Position numbers and translations under genes: made by a program. A stretch of DNA of 64,000 nucleotides from Gordonia humi (GTDB taxonomy: Bacteria; Actinomycetota; Actinomycetes; Mycobacteriales; Mycobacteriaceae), in assembly GCF_014197435.1 (NCBI RefSeq), contig NZ_JACIFP010000001.1, positions 1,116,001-1,180,000 on the forward strand, written 5' to 3'. Shown here piece by piece: positions 31,734 to 40,505 of the stretch. Within the stretch, counting starts at the first letter, position 1. The number at the start of each line of letters is the position of its first letter. The notes beneath the pieces were generated by a model. The model was not told the DNA's origin, made no database searches, and saw nothing but the letters and a program-made list of their open reading frames with translations.

Positions 31734-32767
31734 CAGTTCTCGCCTTCCAACGTGAGCACCATGTTCTGTTGCAGCAGTGGACCGCTCGTCGCGTGCGCCA
31801 CCGCGGTGCGCGCATCGCCCCCGAGGATCGCGTGTGCGGCGTACCCGATGCGCTGCAGACCCGCGGAGAACAGGGCGTTTCCGCCCATCACCCCGCCGGA
31901 CGGGTTGATCCGGGTGTTCGACCCGAGACCCAGCTCACGACGCACGATCAGCTCCTGATGCGTGTACGGCGCGTGGATCTCGGCGACGTCGACGTCGCGA
32001 CTGCGATCGCCGAACGCGGTGTCGCCCGCCAGCTTCGTCGACGGCGACCTGGTCAGATCGCGGGCTCCGAAGTTGGGCGTGTCGATCCGGTGATCCCAGC
32101 CGGTGACCCACGCCGGATTCTCGACGAGTTCGCGAGCGCGTTCCTCACCGGCCAGCACGACGGCCGCGGCGGCGTCGGCGTACGGAGCGATGTCGTGTGC
32201 GCGCAGGGGCTCCCGGACATAGTCGGTCGAGAGCAGATCGTCGACGGTGGGGCCGTCGGTGCGGGCGGCGACCTGCGCCATGTCGGTCTCGGTCCACGCA
32301 CCGGAGTCGATGCCCGCCCGAGCCTGCAGTCCGGCGAGCGACGGCGCGTCCGGCCACAGCGGCGCAACCGTGTAGGGGTCGGTCTGCAATGCGAGCGTGC
32401 GGTCCATGTCGCCGGCCGACGACTTGCCGAAACCGTAGGCCAAGGCCAGATCGACCTCGCCGGTCGCGATCTTCACCCACGCCTCGTAGAGCGCCCAGGC
32501 GGCGTCCATCTCGACGTGCGACTCGTTGATCGGGGGAACGGCGCCGACCGCGTCGATCGCCGAGATGAACGAGAACGCGCGTCCGGCGAGGTAATCCGAC
32601 GATCCGCTGCACCAGAAGTCGATGTCGGTGCGGCTGATCCGCAGGTCGTCGTACAACCTGTTGAAGCAGGGGATGAGCATCTCGACACCGTTGGTGGTGC
32701 CGTGGGTGGAGGGAACGTTCGGGCTGTGGGCGAATCCGACCACCGCGATCCGCGGGAAGTCCGTCAT
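31733..32767 (-). CDS. ltp4: Ltp4, thiolase-fold lipid-transfer-type protein
   Basis: A 344-residue thiolase-like protein, shorter than Ltp3. It carries RIAVVGFAHSPNVPSTHGTT at the start, DFWCSGSSDYLAGRAFSFIS, and GVMGGNALFSAGLQRIGYAA near the end. ATG 32767 is preceded by AAAGGAG. Middle gene of the DUF35-ltp4-ltp3 operon. Ltp4 is assigned from gene order and its pairing with Ltp3; these probably form a complex with the DUF35 protein acting as an aldolase on CoA esters with an oxidised branched side chain. The catalytic detail is inferred. Confidence 0.85.
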   Translation of the reverse strand: MTDFPRIAVVGFAHSPNVPSTHGTTNGVEMLIPCFNRLYDDLRISRTDIDFWCSGSSDYLAGRAFSFISAIDAVGAVPPINESHVEMDAAWALYEAWVKIATGEVDLALAYGFGKSSAGDMDRTLALQTDPYTVAPLWPDAPSLAGLQARAGIDSGAWTETDMAQVAARTDGPTVDDLLSTDYVREPLRAHDIAPYADAAAAVVLAGEERARELVENPAWVTGWDHRIDTPNFGARDLTRSPSTKLAGDTAFGDRSRDVDVAEIHAPYTHQELIVRRELGLGSNTRINPSGGVMGGNALFSAGLQRIGYAAHAILGGDARTAVAHATSGPLLQQNMVLTLEGEN

Positions 32768-32788
32768 GTCAGTCTCCTTTCGCGGAAT

Positions 32789-33802
32789 CTAGAGGTGGTT
32801 TCGGTAGGTCTCGAAGTCGGCATCCGGCTCGCCGGTCGGGGCGAAGTGGCTCACGTTCCGCAGCGTGTGATCCCACTCGGCCTGCGGTCGCCAGACCGCT
32901 TTGACGCGCATGCCCATGCGGACCTCGTCGGCGGGAACGTCCAGGATCAGGTGCAGGAACGGGATGTCGGCGCCGTCGAGCAGCACATAGGCGGCGACGT
33001 ACGGCGGTTTGATCTGTTGCCCGAGGAACGGCACGTTGACGATGCAGAACGTCGTGATGGTGCCGGAGTCGGGGAGCGTCACGCGCTCGACGGTCGGGGA
33101 CCCGTCGGCCGGACTCACCTGGCGCGGTGGGAAGTACACCTCACCGGTCGAGACTCGTCCGCCGATGAACTGTCCGGCCTTGAGTCCTTCGAGGTACCAC
33201 GACTCCTGCTCGGTGGCGGAGTGCTCGATCGACATGGCGATCGGCGTGGTGATCACGACGTCGCCCGCCTCGTCGGCGATGGGTTCGCCGTCGGAGGGGG
33301 CGGCCGCCTCGGCGGAGTCGCCGAGTGCGAAGTGGGCGATGTCGTCGATGCGTCCGGTCCGGGCGCCCCGCCAGACGGCGTGGACCCGCGCCCCGGTGCT
33401 CACCTGGTCGGGAGAGTCCGCCGCCACGGCGTGCAGCAGCGACGTGTCGGCGCCGTCGAGGTCGATCAACGCCCAGGCGAACGGTCGGTCGAGAGGCTGA
33501 CCCTCCGTCGGCGACGGCTGCCACGTCCACGACTGCACGGTGCCGACGGACGCGACTTCGACGATGTCGGCGGTCGCGGACCCGGTCGCCGGATCGAATT
33601 CGGCGGGGGGCACCGTGACGCGGCCGTCGGCTCCGCGACTGCCGACGATCCGACCGTCGCGCAGCGCGAGGGCGAACTGTGACAGCACCGGTCCGAGGGA
33701 TCGCGTGTAGTCGAAGGAATTGGTCAGTTCCGCGGACAGGATGGTCGACTCCGGTGCGGGCACGGACACTTCGGGACTCGAGCGTTCAGCACTAATGGTC
33801 AC
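32789..33802 (-). CDS. Double DUF35 (OB-fold) protein, Rv3521-like
   Basis: A 337-residue protein with two DUF35-type OB folds. Copy one is around SWTWQPSPTEGQPLDRPFAW and copy two around TFCIVNVPFLGQQIKPPYVA, each followed by LLHAV/FLHLI and a V-x-A-V-W-R end (VHAVWRGA, VKAVWRPQ). DUF35 proteins bind thiolase-like Ltp proteins and form their CoA-ester channel (as ChsH2 does for Ltp2). First gene of the operon to ltp4 and ltp3. GTG 33802 lies 9 bp from the KstR operator. The family's N-terminal zinc-finger cysteines are not evident here. Confidence 0.85.
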   Translation of the reverse strand: MTISAERSSPEVSVPAPESTILSAELTNSFDYTRSLGPVLSQFALALRDGRIVGSRGADGRVTVPPAEFDPATGSATADIVEVASVGTVQSWTWQPSPTEGQPLDRPFAWALIDLDGADTSLLHAVAADSPDQVSTGARVHAVWRGARTGRIDDIAHFALGDSAEAAAPSDGEPIADEAGDVVITTPIAMSIEHSATEQESWYLEGLKAGQFIGGRVSTGEVYFPPRQVSPADGSPTVERVTLPDSGTITTFCIVNVPFLGQQIKPPYVAAYVLLDGADIPFLHLILDVPADEVRMGMRVKAVWRPQAEWDHTLRNVSHFAPTGEPDADFETYRNHL

Positions 33803-33810
33803 CCTTCAAA

Positions 33811-33824
33811 TAGAACACGTTCTA
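33811..33824. promoter_or_regulatory. KstR-type operator between the DUF35 and LLM genes
   Basis: TAGAACACGTTCTA, identical to the site before fadD8, between two divergent genes. Confidence 0.92.
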
Positions 33825-33860
33825 GTATTGTCGGCAAGGGTTCCGACGAAAGGCGTGCGA

Positions 33861-34895
33861 GTGAAACTCGGTTTGCAGCTCGGTTATTGGGGAGCGGGTC
33901 CCATCCCGAACGCGGCGGAACTCGTTGTCGCGGCGGAAGACGCGGGCTTCGACTCGGTGTTCACGGCCGAGTCGTGGGGCTCGGACTGTTACACGCCGCT
34001 CGCCTGGTGGGGATCGCAGACCTCGCGGGTTCGACTGGGCACCGCCGTCGCCCAGCTGTCGGCGCGACCGCCGACCTCACTGGCGATGGCCGCGCTCACG
34101 CTCGATCACCTGTCCGGCGGTCGCCACGTGATCGGCCTCGGCGTCTCGGGGCCGCAGGTGGTGGAGGGCTGGTACGGGCAGCCGTTCGGTAAGCCGTTGG
34201 CGCGGACCCGGGAGTACGTGCAGGTGGTGAGGAATGTTCTCGCTCGTGAAGCACCCGTGACCAACGACGGCCCGCACTACCGGCTGCCATTGGCGGACGG
34301 CGACGGAGTGACCGGGCTCGGGAAGGCGCTGAAGCCGATCACTCATCCGCTGCGTGCCGACATCCCGATCTGGCTCGGTGCCGAAGGGCCGCGCAACGTC
34401 GCGCAGACCGCCGAGATCGCCGACGGCTGGCTCGCGGTCTTCTACACCCCGCGATTGGCCGGCATGTTCGACAATTGGCTCGACGAGGGATTCGCGCGTC
34501 CGCATGCTCGTCGCACTCGCGCCGACTTCGAGATCGCGGCCAATGCGCAGTGCGTCGTCACCGACGACGTCGGCGCTGCTCTCGAGCGGTACCGCCCGTC
34601 CACGGCGCTCTATGTCGGCGGGATGGGCGCCAAGGAGAAGAACTTCCACGCCGATCTGTATCGGCGCATGGGATACGGCGACGTCGTCGACGAGGTGAGC
34701 CGCCTGTTCCTGTCCGACCGGAAAGCGGAGGCGGTCGCCGCCGTACCCGATGAGATGGTCCGCGAGACCATGCTCGTCGGCACACGTGACGAGGTGCGCG
34801 CGCAGATCGGTCAGTGGGAGGCCGCGGGCGTCACGACATTGATGGTCACCGCCCGCGACGTCGGAACGATCCGGGAACTGGCCGCGCTGGTGTGA
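33861..34895 (+). CDS. LLM-class F420-dependent oxidoreductase, Rv3520c-like
   Basis: A 344-residue luciferase-like TIM-barrel protein. Typical segments are KLGLQLGYWGAGPIPNAAEL, FDSVFTAESWGSDCYTPLAW, RPPTSLAMAALTLDHLSGGR and IPIWLGAEGPRNVAQTAEIA. GTG 33861 is chosen for its spacing from GAAAGG (33848-33853) and family alignment. The C-terminal insertion GAKEKNFHADLYRRMGYGDV is found in the F420 class. Divergent from the DUF35-ltp operon on a shared KstR operator, as Rv3520c is from Rv3521, so it belongs to sterol catabolism; substrate unknown. Confidence 0.87.
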   Translation: MKLGLQLGYWGAGPIPNAAELVVAAEDAGFDSVFTAESWGSDCYTPLAWWGSQTSRVRLGTAVAQLSARPPTSLAMAALTLDHLSGGRHVIGLGVSGPQVVEGWYGQPFGKPLARTREYVQVVRNVLAREAPVTNDGPHYRLPLADGDGVTGLGKALKPITHPLRADIPIWLGAEGPRNVAQTAEIADGWLAVFYTPRLAGMFDNWLDEGFARPHARRTRADFEIAANAQCVVTDDVGAALERYRPSTALYVGGMGAKEKNFHADLYRRMGYGDVVDEVSRLFLSDRKAEAVAAVPDEMVRETMLVGTRDEVRAQIGQWEAAGVTTLMVTARDVGTIRELAALV

Positions 34896-34902
34896 CCGGC
34901 GG

Positions 34903-35400
34903 CTACGGAGCGACGACGGTTCCGCTGCAGCTGCGCGCCGGAATCGACCACAGCGCGTTCGAGTTCGTCGTGGTCAGCGTGAGCTTCACCTTTCCCGGGC
35001 CGAACGTCGTGCGCGGGAGACTGTAGTTGTGCACGCCGGTGTTCGGTGGTCGGACCCTGCTGTGGTCGACCATCGTGCCCGATCTGCCCGTGTTCAGGTT
35101 CCGCCAGTCCAGGCGGGCCGTCGAGTCGTATCCGACACCGACCCACAGACTTCCGTAGTCGATCTGGATGTACGTCGTGCCCGCGTACTCGGACACGATC
35201 GCCCGGTGCGGCAGATACGGCAGATCGACGATGTTCGGGCTGATGTTGATGCAGTCGCGGAGCGGGTACTCCTTCGCATCGGCCGCATGCGCCTGGCCGC
35301 CGCCTACCGCTCCGGCGGTGACCGCCGCCAGTGCACAGGCGGCTGCTGCTCCGGCAGCGCGAAGTCGGATCGGGTGTCGAGCTGTTGATCGGATCGGCAT
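34903..35400 (-). CDS. Secreted protein of unknown function
   Basis: A 165-residue protein with a clear Sec signal: positively charged start MPIRSTARHPIRLRAAG, hydrophobic AAACALAAVTAGAVGG and an A-x-A cleavage site (AHA) near residue 39. The mature part of about 126 residues has two cysteines (in RDCINIS and in RSCSGTV), able to form one disulfide, and many aromatic residues of a beta-rich domain (YIQIDYGSLWVGVGYDSTAR, LTLTTTNSNALWSIPA). I do not recognise the family. ATG 35400 follows GAGGAG. Convergent with the LLM gene; only 7 bp separate them. Confidence 0.75.
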   Translation of the reverse strand: MPIRSTARHPIRLRAAGAAAACALAAVTAGAVGGGQAHAADAKEYPLRDCINISPNIVDLPYLPHRAIVSEYAGTTYIQIDYGSLWVGVGYDSTARLDWRNLNTGRSGTMVDHSRVRPPNTGVHNYSLPRTTFGPGKVKLTLTTTNSNALWSIPARSCSGTVVAP

Positions 35401-35628
35401 GGCCTGCTCCTCGCGGATCGAGTCTCGTCGAGCTTCTTCCTGGTGGGTATGTCGTCGGATGTTCGGGGGACGTTAGCGAGGGCGACCATCCGTCGGCTCG
35501 TGTCGGGCGATTGAACGACCGATCGCGGGAGGCGTGTGTCAGGGGGTAGAGGCGTGGCTGAAGACCGACACCGGATGAGTGGAGCGGACCAGGCACGGTT
35601 GTCTAAGCCCTTCTCCGCGACCACGATG

Positions 35629-36875
35629 GGCCAACCCCCGCGTGCGCGGAGGGAACGGATTCTCGACCGGTGTCGAGACCGCCGTGAACGGCCAACCCCC
35701 GCGTGCGCGGAGGGGACGCGACGGACTCCGATCCGATACCGAGCATGATGGGCCAACCCTCGCGTGCGCGGAGGGGACTAGCCGTCGCCGACGTCCTTGC
35801 CGTCCTTGATGGGTCAACCCCCGCGTCCGCGGAGGGGACAGCACCGCGAGACGACGCAGTCTGTCCTGCTGAGGTCAACCCCCGCGTGGCGGAGGGGACG
35901 GGGGATTTCATCTGGGCGCGTGCTGACGATGGGGCCAACCCCCGCGTGCGCGGAGGGGACCATGCCCGCCGTGCCGCTTCTACTGCTGGATCGGGCCAAC
36001 CCCCGCGTGCGCGGAGGGGACGTCGCTGCAGACAAGGTCGCCGGAGCGAGTCTGGGCCAACCCCCGCGTGCGCGGAGGGGACGTGCGCGTCATGCCGTCG
36101 AAAATGGTGCCGCCGGGCCAACCCCCGCGTGCGCGGAGGGGACGGCGACATCGAGAATCGCCGGGAGAAGGAAGACGGCCAACCCCTGCGTGCGCGGAGG
36201 GGACCGCCGCCCGCCGAGCGCCGGCCGCTGGTCGTCCGGCCAACCCCCGCGTGCGCGGAGGGGACCACGCCGACGCGCCCTGCAACGGCAACGTCGACGG
36301 CCAACCCCCGCGTGCGCGGAGGGGACTCCATCTGTCTCGTCTCGGCGACGCAGTCGTTGGGCCAACCCCCGCGTGCGCGGAGGGGACTGGGATGTGGCAG
36401 TCGGGTTATATGGGCGTCGGGGCCAACCCCCGCGTGCGCGGAGGGGACCCAAACTGAGATTGAAGAGTTGATCTTTGATCGGGCCAACCCCCGCGTGCGC
36501 GGAGGGGACGTGCTCACTTTGACCGGCCCGGACGAGGCTCCGGGCCAACCCCCGCGTGCGCGGAGGGGACGTCGCCGTCGACGGTCAACCCGGGTCGATC
36601 ACGGGCCAACCCCCGCGTGCGCGGAGGGGACGACGAAGCTGTCCGCCGACACCTCTCCGAACTCGGCCAACCCCCGCGTGCGCGGAGGGGACTTCTGTGC
36701 GATAGACATTCTCTATCGCGTCATAGGCCAACCCCCGCGTGCGCGGAGGGGACCACGACATCACTGGGGGCAGTCGTCACGTCGAGGGCCAACCCCCGCG
36801 TGCGCGGAGGGGACCGTCGAAGTCTCCCGAACCCCACCGTTTCAGGGGGCCAACCCCCGCGTGCGCGGAGGGGAC
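35629..36875 (-). CRISPR. CRISPR array 1, 21 repeats and 20 spacers
   Basis: Repeats of 28 nt with period 61 (spacers 33 nt), beginning at 35629, 35690, 35751, 35812, 35873, 35933 and then every 61 bp to 36848. The plus-strand repeat begins GGCCAACCCCCGCGTG and ends CGCGGAGGGGAC. Read on the minus strand (GTCCCCTCCGCG-CAC-GCGGGGGTTGGCC) it has the short GC stem of type I-E repeats. The leftmost repeats are degenerate (GGTCAACC at 35812 and 35873, a 1-nt deletion at 35873, GGGAAC end at 35629), so the leader-proximal end is on the right and transcription runs leftward, in line with the cas genes. Confidence 0.97.
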
Positions 36876-36926
36876 ACTTCTTGACCTGCACGTTTCCGTC
36901 GGCGCAACCCGATCTACGTTCACTTT
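36876..36926 (-). promoter_or_regulatory. Leader of CRISPR array 1
   Basis: Sequence beyond the last repeat starts ACTTCTTGACCTG and contains GTTCACTTTC. Both elements recur at the same place beyond array 2 (45553 on), which supports a shared leader. Confidence 0.7.
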
Positions 36927-39900
36927 CTACGATGAACGCTGCGCGAACGTCGCGTCCCAATGTGCGTCGTACTTGTTCAGCATGGTTTTGGTCGCGACGA
37001 GCCGCCAATCGCAGCTGATCGACTTCCAACTCCAGCTGCGGGGAATCCGAATCCCAGCGCTCACCAGGAGGAGTGCGCGGAGTTCGGGTAGGTCGGTGAA
37101 CCGCGTCGGAAGTGGAAGCGTCAACTGGCGGTCATGGACACCGTGGCCCCCGCGCGGAGGTGCGCCGAGCACAGCGAATCCCTCCATGACAAGCGGTGCC
37201 AGCACTCCTCGAGTGCTCCGGCGGCCGTGTTCGCCGATACCGTTGACAAGGGGATTGGAAACTGTGGAGCGGTCGAACCCGCCGTCGCAGTTCGTGTATG
37301 TGTAACCGACATCGGGGTCGAGAAGAGCTTTCACGGCCTCTTCTGCCGGCGCCTGCAGCGCTTCCACAGCGACCTTGCCGAACGATGAGTTATTGCTGAT
37401 CGCAGTCATCGCCAGCTCCATCTTCGGATTCGCCGGGACCGCGTCGTTGATCACCCCTGCGACAAGTGCCGTCGTGTTCTCGTCGCTCTTGAGCAGCAGA
37501 CTTCGGATCGCGTCGGTCGCCGCGGTCTTCTGGTATTTCGGTACCAATGGGTGCCCGAGGAGACCGGAGGCGAGCTTGTCCGACTGCGTGAAGTCGGTGC
37601 CGGTCCACACCTCCTCGACGAGCGCGCTGAGGTCTCCACCGATCCTCAGCACCGGGACCATGGGGCGTGGATCGCTTTCCGACGGGGGCTGCCATCGAAC
37701 TTTGGCCGTCATACCCAGTTTCTCCGCCGCGCCGAGGAGCCCAGAGACGGCGAACCATCCGGCGGTCGGCGTACTGGTCAAGCCGGTCAGCATTATTTCC
37801 GTCGGATGTCCTTCGAACTTCGAATTCGATTCTGACGCAGCAAAATTCGGCATTGTTTCGGGAGCAGAAACATTCGTCGGATGCTCGGACGCCCGCCAGT
37901 CCGCCAGCCGGACGACAGCTTCCAAGAATGCAAGCCCCCAAGGCCCATACCGACGGTTCAACGTCTCGAAGTCTCGGGCGTGGCTCGCACCGAATCGTTG
38001 CGAATCGACCTCCGTCGCAGTGAGATCGAACCCGTCAGTGTTCACCGGCGGTGCGAACGGCCTGAACCATCCGTGATGCGAAGCGATGAGATGAGCGACG
38101 AGTATCGGATCACTGCGTCCGATGCTCATGTGGAAGCTGTGCGCGTCATGGCGCCATCCTGACGGGCAGCTCAGGCTTCGCAGATACGAATCAACGCGAC
38201 CCGGTGGCAGTTGTCGAACGTATTTCGCAATCGGTTCGTCGACGGACTTGCCTCCGGTCGCTCTACGCTGCCACGTCGGCGCAGCCTTACCATCGTCGTG
38301 GTGCAGGGCAGCGGCCGTTATCGCGTCGATGAGCGGGTCGACGAGTCCGACGGACCCGGCGTCAGCGCACGCCCATGTGCCGACTTGTTCGAGGTGAGCG
38401 GCGAGGCTCTGCCGGGCCGTCGAGGAACGGCGGTCGACGGTGCTGCGGATCTGCGCGATGAGGCCGCCGGTGGTTCCTTCGACGACTGCGTCGATCGGCG
38501 CGGCGACGCCGTCGAGCGACTTGTTCATCGCTGCCAGAACCTCTGCTCGTTGCTCTGGATCGGCGGGATCGGCGTCCGCGATCAGCGCGAGGACGTGTTG
38601 CAGATCGTCGGCGGTGAGAACCTGTCGCAACGATGACTCATGGAGAGGGAATGATCTGGCACCCCCGCGCCCACCACGGAGAGAGACCGCCGCGGACATG
38701 TCGGCGACCCGCGCTGAACTCTGCGGGTCCCACCCATAGGTGGAGTAGCCGCCGTCTCCGGCATCGATGACGACAACGTCGCCGGGGTAGAGCGGGCCCT
38801 TCGGAGCGGCCCACGCGTCGTGCTCGCCTCGTACTAGCGCCTTCGGGCGCGGGCCGGTCGACTGCCCCGGTGAGTCGGCGGGGGCCGATCCGCCAGCGTC
38901 CGACATGCCCACAGGGGTGGTCCGTCGACCGTTGAGGAAGTCGCGGAGTGAGGAGATCGGAATGCTGACCAGTTCGTCGGCGAGAGGCGGGCAGTCGATG
39001 AGCGACGCGAGGTCTGCCCGCCACGCGATCTGTACGTCGGACACGGGCTCGGCATCCGGGCCTTGAATGTATGCGTCGACGTCCAGGTCTTCGGAGAGTC
39101 TCGGGTTCGTCATCGTGAGCTTTGGAATGTTTGCATGGGTCAGCGTCGCGTGGCGTTGCTCAGGAGGCCACAGGGCCGGATCGGAGGTCCGCCAGTCACG
39201 TTGAGCCGCAAGGGAAGCGTCGACGTTTCCGTCGACTGACAGATCGTAAAGCAGCTTCATCGTTGCGACGATCGGCTCCGCCCCGTACACAGCGGCCGAT
39301 CCCGCCCGGGCGATCGGTCCGCTACTCGACTCCGCCGATACGAGGTAGCCGTTGCCGGCTCGCTCGCCGTCTCGGTTGAGACGTCCGATCCGTTGAACCA
39401 GTGATGGCATCGGGCAGGCCTCGGTGACCAGGGTGTCGAAGGCGATGTCGACGCCGACTTCTATGCACTGGGTTGCGACGACGATGCTGCCAGGTCGCAT
39501 CTGAACATCGGCTCGGTCGACGGGGCGAACGCGCGATGTCATGAAGACGACGTCGTCGACCGTCTTGGCTATCGTCTTGGCGACGTCGCGAGCTACGGCA
39601 ACAGTGTTCACAATGATGCCGACCGAGCCGTGAGGATTCGCCGCGTGAGCGTCCACCGCGTGGCGAACCAGCTGACGGACGAACGTCGCATCGCTCTTGC
39701 CCGCGACGACGGAGAGAGTGATGTCGCGACTAGCTTCGACCCGGCGAGCGACTTTGGTGTCGTCGGCCAGGAGGTGCTGTCGGTGTGGCCCCGGGAACAC
39801 GGTCCGTAGATCGGTTGTGGGCCGTGTCGTCGCACCCAGGGTGACTACGCGAAGACGGGGAACACCCAGGTCAGATGAGCCGCTCTGGAGACGTACGACG

Positions 39901-40505
39901 TCGGACAGAGTTGTCAGCGACGGCTGGCTGAGATGTGGTTCGTCGAACAGGATCAAGCTGTCGACGCCGATGAGGCCGGCATGGATGGGGCGACTCCCCG
40001 CACTGACTCCGAATCCGCGGAACAGGAGTTGGGAGACCATCTGATGTGCGGTCATCGACGTGATCGTGCATCCGAAAGCGCGTAGTCGGGGACCGGAGCG
40101 ACGTGTACCGCGATATACGGCGTGGGCGACGGCCAGGCCTGGCTCGAACTCGGGAAGGGTCGACCGCAGCGTCTCGCCGACGGTGTACAGCGGTCCTGTG
40201 GTCGCTGTGTTCACCGCGTTCGCAACGCGTTCGACGTCGCAGGCGGACTGCTCGACGATGCTGTTCCGATCGATCACGTGAAATATGCGTAGTGGCGCCG
40301 ATCGTCGACCGCCCACGTGGAGTTGCCGTGCGAGTTCGTAGACAGCCATGGTGACGGTCGACGTCTTACCCAATCCGGTCTGGACGTCGATCGTGTCCGG
40401 CCACCCCGATCGCTCAATGTGCTCTGCACACGCGACCTGCCAGTCGTACGGTTCGGTATCGGTGACAGCGGCGAAGAACTCACTGAATGTGGGGAATTCG
40501 GTCAT
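36927..40505 (-). CDS. cas3: Cas3 helicase-HD nuclease with C-terminal Cas8/Csb3-like domain (fusion)
   Basis: A 1192-residue protein. ATG 40505 overlaps the csb2 stop (ATGA); an in-frame upstream codon lies inside csb2. Residues about 20-480 are an SF2 helicase: QTGLGKTST (43-50), DEPH (188-191), LGATTR, VVATQCIEVGVDI (342-353) and QRIGRLNRDG (371-380). Residues about 690-880 are an HD nuclease placed after the helicase as in type I-G Cas3: LHHDDGK (734-740), WRHD, ASHHGWF (809-813), LADW. Residues about 905-1192 are extra: TPTAGWFAVSGLLGAAEKLG and DLPELRALLLVSAGI resemble the start and end motifs of Csb3/GSU0052-type Cas8 (NPGQFFACxGLLExA, FPxVELLAxxGL). Probably a target-degrading nuclease carrying its own large subunit. 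Last gene of the cas operon. Confidence 0.86.
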   Translation of the reverse strand: MTEFPTFSEFFAAVTDTEPYDWQVACAEHIERSGWPDTIDVQTGLGKTSTVTMAVYELARQLHVGGRRSAPLRIFHVIDRNSIVEQSACDVERVANAVNTATTGPLYTVGETLRSTLPEFEPGLAVAHAVYRGTRRSGPRLRAFGCTITSMTAHQMVSQLLFRGFGVSAGSRPIHAGLIGVDSLILFDEPHLSQPSLTTLSDVVRLQSGSSDLGVPRLRVVTLGATTRPTTDLRTVFPGPHRQHLLADDTKVARRVEASRDITLSVVAGKSDATFVRQLVRHAVDAHAANPHGSVGIIVNTVAVARDVAKTIAKTVDDVVFMTSRVRPVDRADVQMRPGSIVVATQCIEVGVDIAFDTLVTEACPMPSLVQRIGRLNRDGERAGNGYLVSAESSSGPIARAGSAAVYGAEPIVATMKLLYDLSVDGNVDASLAAQRDWRTSDPALWPPEQRHATLTHANIPKLTMTNPRLSEDLDVDAYIQGPDAEPVSDVQIAWRADLASLIDCPPLADELVSIPISSLRDFLNGRRTTPVGMSDAGGSAPADSPGQSTGPRPKALVRGEHDAWAAPKGPLYPGDVVVIDAGDGGYSTYGWDPQSSARVADMSAAVSLRGGRGGARSFPLHESSLRQVLTADDLQHVLALIADADPADPEQRAEVLAAMNKSLDGVAAPIDAVVEGTTGGLIAQIRSTVDRRSSTARQSLAAHLEQVGTWACADAGSVGLVDPLIDAITAAALHHDDGKAAPTWQRRATGGKSVDEPIAKYVRQLPPGRVDSYLRSLSCPSGWRHDAHSFHMSIGRSDPILVAHLIASHHGWFRPFAPPVNTDGFDLTATEVDSQRFGASHARDFETLNRRYGPWGLAFLEAVVRLADWRASEHPTNVSAPETMPNFAASESNSKFEGHPTEIMLTGLTSTPTAGWFAVSGLLGAAEKLGMTAKVRWQPPSESDPRPMVPVLRIGGDLSALVEEVWTGTDFTQSDKLASGLLGHPLVPKYQKTAATDAIRSLLLKSDENTTALVAGVINDAVPANPKMELAMTAISNNSSFGKVAVEALQAPAEEAVKALLDPDVGYTYTNCDGGFDRSTVSNPLVNGIGEHGRRSTRGVLAPLVMEGFAVLGAPPRGGHGVHDRQLTLPLPTRFTDLPELRALLLVSAGIRIPRSWSWKSISCDWRLVATKTMLNKYDAHWDATFAQRSS

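Noticed and set aside
31769..33682. A 637-codon plus-strand frame antisense to the ltp4 and DUF35 genes
   Set aside because: Its translation is compositionally biased (Arg/Val/Gly) with no motif, while the minus strand encodes clear families; it is a high-GC shadow frame.
35703..36884. Long open frames running through CRISPR array 1 on both strands, up to 393 codons
   Set aside because: The 61-nt period shifts one frame per unit and the repeat has no stops, so these are array artefacts: the translations are GRANPRVRGGD-type repeats with spacer filler.
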